DNA of 64,000 bases, taken from assembly GCF_900112525.1 (NCBI RefSeq), contig NZ_FOMD01000001.1, positions 186,001-250,000 on the forward strand, read 5' to 3'. The stretch is from Klenkia taihuensis. GTDB lineage: Bacteria; Actinomycetota; Actinomycetes; Mycobacteriales; Geodermatophilaceae. Position numbers and translations under genes: made by a program. Shown here piece by piece: positions 58,129-64,000 of the stretch. The notes below the pieces were generated by a model. That model was not told the origin of the DNA. It saw only the letters and a program-made list of their open reading frames with translations, and ran no database searches. Within the stretch, counting starts at the first letter, position 1; every line of letters starts with the position of its first letter.

Positions 58129-58190
58129 CCGTCGATCGACGCTGACCGATCAGTTCGAGCGCGGAATGATCGATGTGCGTCGATCGACGG
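58129..58190. repeat. Paired palindromes between the NAD-kinase-like and methyltransferase genes
   Basis: CCGTCGATCGACG (58129-58141) and its reverse complement (58178-58190) flank a 36-nt centre that also has GATC-rich words. Each arm contains the self-palindrome CGTCGATCGACG. It could be a large terminator hairpin for this convergent pair or a protein-binding site. Confidence 0.55.
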
Positions 58191-58784
58191 TCACCCAGCC
58201 GGGCGGAGGAGGGCGACCAGGAAGGTCGAGTCCGCGGCGAAGGGGCGCAGGTCCCACGTGGACAGCAGCACGTCCTCCGCCCAGCCGGTCGCCGCGGCGT
58301 CGGCGCGGAACTCGGCGAACCCGTAGCCGCGGTGGTCGCCGAACCCGATGGCCATCCGGCCCTCGGGCACCAGGTGCGCGCGCAGCCGGGTGAGCGCGTC
58401 CCGGCGCAGCGCCGGCTCGACGAAGGTGATGACGTTGCCCGCGCAGACCACCGCGTCGAAGGTCTCGCCGAGGTCGAAGGTGGTCAGGTCGTCGACCAGC
58501 CACCGGGGTCCGGGGTGGTCGGTCCCGGCGGCGGCGACCAGCACCGGGTCGCCGTCCACCCCGGTGACGACGTGCCCGGCGCGGTGCAGCGCGCCGCCGA
58601 CCCGGCCCGGCCCGCAGCCGGCGTCCAGCACCCGCGAACCGCGGGGCAGCATCGCGTCGACGAGGCGTGCCTCGCCGTCCAGGTCGGCGCCCTCGGCCGC
58701 CAGGCCGCGGAAGCGGTCGACGTACCACTGGGAGTGGTCGGGGTCCTCGGCCGTGATGGCGGCCCAGCTCGCGTGCTCGCTCAT
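58191..58784 (-). CDS. Class I SAM-dependent methyltransferase
   Basis: A 197-residue methyltransferase. Motif I is VLDAGCGPGRVGGALHRAG, then VTGVDGDP, and motif IV-like AVVCAGNVITFVEP. The substrate is unknown. ATG at 58784 (MSEHASWAAI). It is divergent from dinB; only about 18 bp separate the two starts, so their promoters must overlap. Confidence 0.87.
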   Translation of the reverse strand: MSEHASWAAITAEDPDHSQWYVDRFRGLAAEGADLDGEARLVDAMLPRGSRVLDAGCGPGRVGGALHRAGHVVTGVDGDPVLVAAAGTDHPGPRWLVDDLTTFDLGETFDAVVCAGNVITFVEPALRRDALTRLRAHLVPEGRMAIGFGDHRGYGFAEFRADAAATGWAEDVLLSTWDLRPFAADSTFLVALLRPAG

Positions 58785-58802
58785 CCGGGCATCATGCAGG
58801 GG

Positions 58803-60146
58803 ATGCGATCCGAGGCCGGCGTGCTCCACCTGGACCTCGACGCCTTCTTCGCCGCCGTCGAGCAGCGCGACAAGCCCTCGCTGCGGGGCAAGCCCGTCGT
58901 CGTCGGCGGCACCGGCGGGCGCGGCGTGGTCTCGACCGCCTCCTACGAGGCCCGCGCCTACGGCGCCCGCAGCGCCATGTCCACCGCCGAGGCCCGCCGC
59001 CGCTGCCCACCCGGGACGGCGTTCCTCGGCGGCCGGTTCGCCGCCTACTCGGTCACCTCCCGCGTGGTCATGGACCTGCTGCGCGAGCTGTCCCCGCTGG
59101 TGGAGCAGGTCAGCGTGGACGAGGCCTACGTCGACCTGGCCGCCGGCGACCACGACCTGTCCACCGACGGGCTGACCGCGCTGGCCCGCGACCTCAAGGA
59201 GCGCATCCACACCGCCACCGGCGGCGTCCGCGGGTCGGTGGGCATCGGGTCGTCGAAGACGATGGCCAAGATCGGCAGCGAGCTGGACAAGCCCGACGGC
59301 CTGCTCGTCGTCCCCGCCGGCTCGGAGACCGACGTGCTGCACCCGCTGCCGGTGCGCTCGCTGCCCGGCGTGGGTCCGGCCACGGGTGACCGGCTGTCGG
59401 CGGTCGGCGTCCGCACCGTCGGCGACCTGCACGAGCGGTCGCTGACCGACCTGGTCGCCCTCGTCGGCCAGGCGCACGGCAGCGGCCTGTTCCGCCTCGC
59501 CCGGGCCCTGGACGACCGGCCCGTCGTCCCCGACCGGGAGGCCAAGAGCGTCTCCGCCGAGCGCACCTACGCCACCGACCTCACCGACCTGGGCCGGCTG
59601 CAGAGCGAGATCCGCTGGCTGGCCGACCGGGTCGTCGCCCGGCTGCAGAAGGAGGGGACGGCGGGACGCACCGTCACCCTCAAGTTCCGGCGCTACGACT
59701 TCACCACGCTGACCCGCTCGCAGACCCTGCCCCAGCCGGTGGACGACGCCCGCACCGTCAGCGACGTCGCCACCCGGCTGCTGGCCGGCATCGACCGCAC
59801 CGGCGGCGTCCGGCTGCTCGGCGTCGGCGTCTCGGGCCTGGCCACCTACGTGCAGGGCGACCTGTTCGCCCCCGACGAGGCCCCCGTCGTCCTCGACACC
59901 GAGGACGACGACCCGGAGACCCCGGAGCCGCAGTCGCGGTCCTGGCACCCCGGCCAGGACGTCGCGCACGCCGACATGGGCGCCGGCTGGGTGTGGGGCA
60001 GCGGGCTGGGCCGGGTCACCGTCCGGTTCGAGGGGCCGCTGACGCCGCCGGGCCCGGTGCGCACCTACGCCGTCGACGACCCGGCGCTGGTGCCCGCCGA
60101 GCCACCCGACTGGCGGGGCACCGAGGACCAGAACTCCCGCTCGTAG
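58803..60146 (+). CDS. dinB: DNA polymerase IV
   Basis: A 447-residue Y-family translesion polymerase. Catalytic acidic residues are in LHLDLDAFFAAVEQRD and EQVSVDEAYVDL; GGTGGRGVVSTASYEARAYG and GIGSSKTMAKIGSELDKPDG are family blocks. A clamp-binding motif QGDLF lies near residue 355. The last 80 residues are a tail beyond the usual end. ATG at 58803 is chosen; ATG 58794 is possible. The 3' end overlaps tenA by 82 bp on the opposite strand. Confidence 0.92.
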   Translation: MRSEAGVLHLDLDAFFAAVEQRDKPSLRGKPVVVGGTGGRGVVSTASYEARAYGARSAMSTAEARRRCPPGTAFLGGRFAAYSVTSRVVMDLLRELSPLVEQVSVDEAYVDLAAGDHDLSTDGLTALARDLKERIHTATGGVRGSVGIGSSKTMAKIGSELDKPDGLLVVPAGSETDVLHPLPVRSLPGVGPATGDRLSAVGVRTVGDLHERSLTDLVALVGQAHGSGLFRLARALDDRPVVPDREAKSVSAERTYATDLTDLGRLQSEIRWLADRVVARLQKEGTAGRTVTLKFRRYDFTTLTRSQTLPQPVDDARTVSDVATRLLAGIDRTGGVRLLGVGVSGLATYVQGDLFAPDEAPVVLDTEDDDPETPEPQSRSWHPGQDVAHADMGAGWVWGSGLGRVTVRFEGPLTPPGPVRTYAVDDPALVPAEPPDWRGTEDQNSRS

Positions 60147-60742
60147 GCGGTCGCGACCGCGAACGCCCGCAGCATGGCCGGCTCGAGCTCCGGCGTCGCG
60201 GCGGCGTCGGTGAGCTCCCGGGCCCGCCGGGTCGACTCCTGGAACGCCGGGTCGTCGTAGGTGGTCACCCAGCGCAGGTAGGGGTGGTCCGGGACGGCGC
60301 GGGCGGCGGGGGCCAGCCGGGCGCCGGTGTGCGCGTACACCCAGAAGCAGGGCAGCACCGCCGCGCAGCCCACCGCGTACGGCTCGGTCGCCGCCGTCGC
60401 CACCAGGTAGGAGACGTAGGCCCGGCAGGTCGCGCTGGGCTCGTCGGTGCGCGGGCCGCCGCCGAGCAGCTCCAGCAGGTCACCGTGCAGCGCGGTCTCC
60501 ACCACCGCGGCGGTGTGCGCGGAGCCCGCCCAGAACGCCCCGGCCCGCGGGTCGGGGGCGCGGGCGGCCAGCAGCGCCAGCGCCCTGGCGTAGCCGGCCA
60601 GGTAGAGCGCGTCCTGCTCCAGGTAGAACCGGAAAGCGGCGGGGTCGAGGCTGCCGTCGGCCAGGTCGGCGAGGAACCCCAGCGCGTCGATCTCGGCACG
60701 CACCACCTCGGTGCCGGCCCACGCCCGCTCGCTGAAGGTCAC
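60065..60742 (-). CDS. tenA: TenA family thiaminase II / aminopyrimidine hydrolase
   Basis: A 225-residue helical protein that salvages thiamin pyrimidine (aminopyrimidine aminohydrolase). Seen: FRFYLEQDALYLAGYARALA with the Asp, the active Cys in LPCFWVYAHTG, and the Glu in ATAYEREFWSSV. GTG at 60742 overlaps the thiD stop, so it is the last gene of the thi operon. The C-terminal 15 residues are Ser/Gly-rich and overlap dinB. Confidence 0.93.
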   Translation of the reverse strand: MTFSERAWAGTEVVRAEIDALGFLADLADGSLDPAAFRFYLEQDALYLAGYARALALLAARAPDPRAGAFWAGSAHTAAVVETALHGDLLELLGGGPRTDEPSATCRAYVSYLVATAATEPYAVGCAAVLPCFWVYAHTGARLAPAARAVPDHPYLRWVTTYDDPAFQESTRRARELTDAAATPELEPAMLRAFAVATAYEREFWSSVPRQSGGSAGTSAGSSTA

Positions 60743-61578
60743 CGGTGGTCCCCCCACAGCTGCGCCAGGTGGTGCACGGGCCCGTTGCCGGTGCCGACGT
60801 GCAGGTCGTCGGCGGCCTCGAGCCCGGCCTGCAGCAGGTCCCGGGCGTCCTCGACCAGCGCGGGCCAGTCGGGGGCGGCCCCGGCCGTCGACGGCACGGT
60901 GGCGACCGCGGCCAGGGCTGCGGACAGCGTGCAGCCGGTGCCGTGCGTGTTCGACGTCGGGACGACGGGACGGCGGGACACGTGCACCCCGCCGCCGCGG
61001 ACGGCGAGCACGTCGACGCCCTCCCCCAGCTCGTCGGCCAGGTGCCCGCCCTTGACCAGCACCGCAGCCGGCCCCAGGTCCAGCAGTGCCACCGCCTGCG
61101 CGCGCAGGTCGGCCTCGCTGCGCGCGGGGTCCGTGCACAGCATGCGGGCGGCCTCCGGGACGTTCGGCGTCACCAGGGCGGCCACCGGCAGCAGCACGTC
61201 CCGGATGGCCGCCACGGCCTCGGCGTCGACCAGGGCGTCGCCGCTGGTGGCGACCATGACGGGGTCGACCACCACGGGCCCCGCCGTCCCGCCGCCGAGC
61301 ACGCCGGCGACGGCCTCCACCACCTCGGCGGTGGGGAGCATGCCGGTCTTGGTGGCGTGCACGGCGACGTCGTCGAGCAGGGTGGTGAGCTGGTCCACCA
61401 CGAAGGACGCCGGGACGACGTGCACCCCGGTCACGCCGCGGGTGCTCTGCGCGGTGAGCGCGGTGAGGACCGCGCAGCCGTAGGCACCCAGGGCGCTGAA
61501 CGCCTTGAGGTCGGCCTGGATGCCCGCTCCCCCGCTCGGGTCGGACCCGGCGACGCTGAGCGCCACCCGGGCACTCAC
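60739..61578 (-). CDS. thiD: Hydroxymethylpyrimidine / phosphomethylpyrimidine kinase
   Basis: A 279-residue ribokinase-like enzyme that phosphorylates HMP and HMP-P in thiamin synthesis. Seen: [65 protein letters not shown] and the ATP site [18 protein letters not shown] at 61578 overlaps the thiE stop. Operon thiM-thiE-thiD-tenA. Confidence 0.96.
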   Translation of the reverse strand: MSARVALSVAGSDPSGGAGIQADLKAFSALGAYGCAVLTALTAQSTRGVTGVHVVPASFVVDQLTTLLDDVAVHATKTGMLPTAEVVEAVAGVLGGGTAGPVVVDPVMVATSGDALVDAEAVAAIRDVLLPVAALVTPNVPEAARMLCTDPARSEADLRAQAVALLDLGPAAVLVKGGHLADELGEGVDVLAVRGGGVHVSRRPVVPTSNTHGTGCTLSAALAAVATVPSTAGAAPDWPALVEDARDLLQAGLEAADDLHVGTGNGPVHHLAQLWGDHR

Positions 61579-62207
61579 CGGGACGCCCGGCGGAGGGCGG
61601 CCGCGGCAGCGTGCGGGTCGGGTGCGGCGCAGACGTCGGAGACCACGCACACGCCGTCGACACCGGTGGAGGTCAGCTCGGCGACCCGGTCGGCACGGAC
61701 GCCGCCGATCGCCACCGTCGTCAGCCCCCCGGCGCCGGCCACCAGCCGGGCGACGCCCGCGGGGCCGAGGGCCGGGCCGGCGTCGGTCTTGGTCGCGGTC
61801 GCCCAGACGGGGCCGATGCCCAGCAGGTCCACCGTGCCCGCCGGCAGCGCCCGGGCGGCGGCCAGTTCCTCGTCGGTGCCCACCGAGAGGCCGACGTGCA
61901 GGTGGGGGGCGTGCGCCCGGACCTCGGTGACCGGCAGGTCGGACCGGCCCACGTGCACGCCGTCCGCCCCGGCCAGCAGCGCGACGTCCAGGGCGTCGTC
62001 GACGACGACCGCGACGTCCCGCCGGTCGGCGAGCGCGGCCTGCACGGCCCGGGTCAGCTCGAGCAGCTCGCGCCGGGAGGCGGTCTTGTCCCGCACCTGG
62101 ACGGCGGTGACCCCGCCGGCGACCGCGGCCGCCACGACCTCGGGCACCGAGCGCGGGGCGCAGAGGGCGGTGTCGGTGACCAGGTACAGCGTCGGGTCGA
62201 ACCTCAC
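61575..62207 (-). CDS. thiE: Thiamin-phosphate synthase
   Basis: A 210-residue TIM-barrel enzyme that joins HMP-PP and thiazole phosphate into thiamin phosphate. Seen: [89 protein letters not shown] and VAIGGV. GTG at 62207 overlaps the thiM stop. Confidence 0.96.
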   Translation of the reverse strand: MRFDPTLYLVTDTALCAPRSVPEVVAAAVAGGVTAVQVRDKTASRRELLELTRAVQAALADRRDVAVVVDDALDVALLAGADGVHVGRSDLPVTEVRAHAPHLHVGLSVGTDEELAAARALPAGTVDLLGIGPVWATATKTDAGPALGPAGVARLVAGAGGLTTVAIGGVRADRVAELTSTGVDGVCVVSDVCAAPDPHAAAAALRRASR

Positions 62208-63010
62208 GCCTGGTCCCGGACGTCGGCGTCGGCCAGCTCGTCGGGGCCGATGGCGTCGAGGGCGTCCAGCCAGGCGGTCGCGAAGGACCCCGGGCCGCCG
62301 CAGACCGCCGCCGCGCGCTCGGCGGCCCGGGCCGTGTGCGCGTGGGCGGCGACGGCGCCCCACAGGCCGGACCCCGTCGCGGCCACGTACGCGGCGGTCA
62401 GCGCGCCCAGGGCGCAGCCGGCCCCCGTGGTGCGGGTCAGCAGGACGTGGCCGCCGCCGACCCGGAGGGTGCGCTCGCCGTCGGTGAACAGGTCGACCTC
62501 GCCGCTCACCGCGACGACGCCACCGGTGCGGCGGGCCAGGTCGGTGGCCGCCGCCGCGGCGCTGTCGACCCCCGCGGTGCTGTCGGTGCCCCGCCCGCCG
62601 GCCCCGGCGCCGGCCAGCGCGATGACCTCGGAGGCGTTGCCGCGGACGACGTCGGGCCGGTGATCGAGCAGCTCGGCGGCCAGCCGGGTGCGGAACCCGA
62701 GCGCGCCCACCGCGACCGGGTCGAGCACCCAGGGCTTCGCGTCGTCGGCGGCCCGCGCAGCGGCGGCCCGCATGGCCTCGGCCGTGCGGGCGTTGAGCGT
62801 GCCGACGTTGACCAGCACGGCCGAGGCGAGGCCGGCGAACTCCGCGGCCTCCTCGGGGGCGTCCACCATGGCCGGCGAGGCGCCGACGGCGAGCAGGGCG
62901 TTCGCGGTGAAGGCCTGCACGACGGTGTTGGTCAGGCAGTGCACCAGGGGGCGCACCTCGGTGAGGGCGGCCCGGGCCGCCATCAGCGACGCGGTCGTGG
63001 AACGGCTCAT
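62204..63010 (-). CDS. thiM: Hydroxyethylthiazole kinase
   Basis: A 268-residue kinase that phosphorylates the thiazole moiety for salvage. Seen: [69 protein letters not shown] and the ATP site [19 protein letters not shown] at 63010. It is the first gene after the TPP riboswitch and so is expected to be shut off when thiamin pyrophosphate is high. Confidence 0.95.
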   Translation of the reverse strand: MSRSTTASLMAARAALTEVRPLVHCLTNTVVQAFTANALLAVGASPAMVDAPEEAAEFAGLASAVLVNVGTLNARTAEAMRAAAARAADDAKPWVLDPVAVGALGFRTRLAAELLDHRPDVVRGNASEVIALAGAGAGGRGTDSTAGVDSAAAAATDLARRTGGVVAVSGEVDLFTDGERTLRVGGGHVLLTRTTGAGCALGALTAAYVAATGSGLWGAVAAHAHTARAAERAAAVCGGPGSFATAWLDALDAIGPDELADADVRDQA

Positions 63011-63015
63011 GTCGA

Positions 63016-63090
63016 CATCCCTTCGCCAGTACGAGCTGGAGCAGGTTCGACGGGTGTCATCTCAGCCCCCAGGCGGGGCACCCCGTGTCG
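63016..63090 (-). ncRNA. TPP (THI-box) riboswitch
   Basis: On the minus strand the leader reads GGGGTGCC, then GGGGGCTGAGATGACACCC, then GAACCTGCTCCAGC, then TACTGGCGAAGGGATG, the conserved THI-box order with both GGCTGAGA and CGAAGGG. It ends 5 nt before the thiM ATG, so TPP binding probably masks the start region of thiM. Confidence 0.95.
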
Positions 63091-63220
63091 TCACCGATCC
63101 TGGCACCCCGTCACGGGGCCTCGTCCACAGGGGTGAGGTCCGTCCCCAGATCCTGCACGCGACTTGATCGGAACCGGCCCGGCTGTGAGGCTGGCCGCTC
63201 GCCCGCCGGAGAGGAGCACG

Positions 63221-63766
63221 TTGGACGCCACCGCGATCGTCTTCCTCGCCGTGGGCGGTGTCGGCGTCCTGGTCCTGCTGGTCGCGCTGCTGGGTGGGGA
63301 GATGGCCGACCTCGGCCACCCCGACGCCGACGGCCCGTTCTCGCTGCCGGCCATCGCCGCCTTCGTGGGTGGCGTGGGCTTCGGCGGCGCGGCCGCCTCG
63401 GCGCTGCTGCCGGCGCTGCCCGGCGTCGTCACCGTGCTGCTGTGCCTGCTGGTCGGCGTCGTCGTGGCGCTGCCGCTGGCCGCCGGCGCGGTCAAGCTCG
63501 CCTCCTCGCTGCGCGGCATGGCCACCACCCCGACGCTCACCAGCGGCGACGTCCTCGGCGCGCAGGGCGTGGTGGTCTCCGCCGTCCCGGCCGGCGGGTT
63601 CGGCGAGGTGCGGCTGTCGCTGCACGGCCAGCAGCTGAAGTACGCGGCGCGCAGCGAGGTCCCGCTGCCCACCGGCACGCCCGTCTACGTCGTCGACACC
63701 CCGTCGCCGACCTCGGTGGAGGTCGTCTCGACCGCACCGGATGAGTCTGGAGGCAGCACCCCGTGA
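63221..63766 (+). CDS. NfeD-like membrane protein
   Basis: A 181-residue protein. Hydrophobic helices are at 1-25 (ATAIVFLAVGGVGVLVLLVALL), about 45-65 and about 65-90 (TVLLCLLVGVVVALPLAAGAV). The C-terminal part is an OB-like NfeD domain (GDVLGAQGVVVSAVPAGGFG, HGQQLKYAARSEVPLPTG). NfeD proteins work beside flotillins. TTG at 63221 has GGAG 5 nt upstream. Its stop overlaps the flotillin GTG, so they are coupled. Confidence 0.82.
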   Translation: MDATAIVFLAVGGVGVLVLLVALLGGEMADLGHPDADGPFSLPAIAAFVGGVGFGGAAASALLPALPGVVTVLLCLLVGVVVALPLAAGAVKLASSLRGMATTPTLTSGDVLGAQGVVVSAVPAGGFGEVRLSLHGQQLKYAARSEVPLPTGTPVYVVDTPSPTSVEVVSTAPDESGGSTP

Positions 63767-64000
63767 CCCTGCTCTACGCGATCGGCGGCATCGCCGTCCT
63801 GGTGATCCTGCTCGTGCTGCTGGTGCTCTCCCGCATCAAGGTGGCCGGGCCCAACCAGGCGTTCCTGGTCACCGGCCGGCAGGGCCGGTCGGTCACCGGC
63901 GCCGACGGCACGGTCAGCCGCGACATGAGCGGCCAGAAGGTCGTCATGGGCGCCAGCGTCTTCGTGCTCCCGGTCGTGCAGAAGCTGCACACCCTGGACC
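63763..64000 (+). CDS. Flotillin-like SPFH protein (partial)
   Basis: The first 79 residues of a flotillin/YqiK-type protein; the rest is beyond the right edge. It begins with a membrane helix (LYAIGGIAVLVILLVLLVL), then KVAGPNQAFLVTGRQG and VVMGASVFVLPVVQKLHTLD, the start of the SPFH domain. GTG at 63763 overlaps the nfeD stop. It differs from the SPFH protein at 56 kb, which lacks a membrane helix. Confidence 0.88.
   Translation, partial: MTLLYAIGGIAVLVILLVLLVLSRIKVAGPNQAFLVTGRQGRSVTGADGTVSRDMSGQKVVMGASVFVLPVVQKLHTLD

Noticed and set aside
58245-58265. GTCCCACGTGGAC as another parS
   Set aside because: It matches the centre CCACGTGG only; the outer bases of the palindrome do not fit GTTCCACGTGGAAC.

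Overview
The window is 64 kb of very GC-rich DNA that reads as the replication-origin region of an actinobacterial chromosome. The signs are the block rpmH-rnpA-yidD-yidC-jag-rsmG-parA-parB facing dnaA-dnaN-gnd-recF-dciA-gyrB-gyrA, the actinobacterial families DUF3566, DLW-39, CwlM, DUF5318 and DUF6049, frequent GTG and TTG starts, GTGA stop/start overlaps, and many apparently leaderless promoters. A member of the Geodermatophilaceae (Blastococcus, Geodermatophilus, Modestobacter) or a close relative is my best guess; this is inference from gene content and base composition, not a database match.

Layout. From 1 to 17.7 kb almost everything is on the minus strand, running away from the origin: dnaA, dnaN, a 6-phosphogluconate dehydrogenase, recF, dciA, then three extra genes (an unrecognised Pro/Gln-rich protein, an ABC exporter, an APC permease) between dciA and gyrB, then gyrB, gyrA, a DUF3566 membrane protein, tRNA-Ile, a DLW-39 small protein, tRNA-Ala, a lipoprotein and a cyclophilin cut by the window edge. 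Two long non-coding stretches flank dnaA (15417-15937 and 17684-18299). Both hold DnaA-box-like repeats and are the oriC candidates. From 18.3 to 23.8 kb the plus strand carries rpmH to parB, with two parS sites in front of parA and a third, exact copy of the symmetric core inside the cca gene at 35.9 kb.

From 23.8 to 41.2 kb lie cell-envelope and redox genes, mostly on the minus strand: ddl, an aminotransferase, cwlM, trxA-trxB (with a SigR-type promoter), a pseudokinase, murJ, a DUF6049 protein and a Nudix hydrolase. After these come cca (+), an MFS transporter, yqgE (+), a lipoprotein and ino1. From 41.3 to 51.4 kb lie a DUF5318 protein, a class A PBP, a GT87-like mannosyltransferase, endonuclease IV, a secreted protein, the rpsF-ssb-rpsR-rplI operon with an S6:S18-type leader, and dnaB.

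From 51.4 kb to the end the content is more accessory: two tandem APH-family kinases, a degenerate PCD-VOC fusion, a cupin, an alpha/beta hydrolase and a YjbR-like protein. The most interesting module follows: an NrtR-like Nudix regulator divergent from an SPFH coiled-coil protein and a divergent NAD-kinase-fold protein, with two near-identical operator-like repeats over the promoters. Then come a methyltransferase, dinB, a TPP-riboswitch-controlled thiM-thiE-thiD-tenA operon, and an nfeD-flotillin pair cut by the right edge.

The leading candidate for an undescribed system is the 55.5-58.1 kb NrtR / SPFH / NAD-kinase-like cluster. Smaller novelties are the parS copy in cca, the DnaA-box clusters before gyrA and dnaB, and the hairpin between parB and ddl that contains both stop codons.
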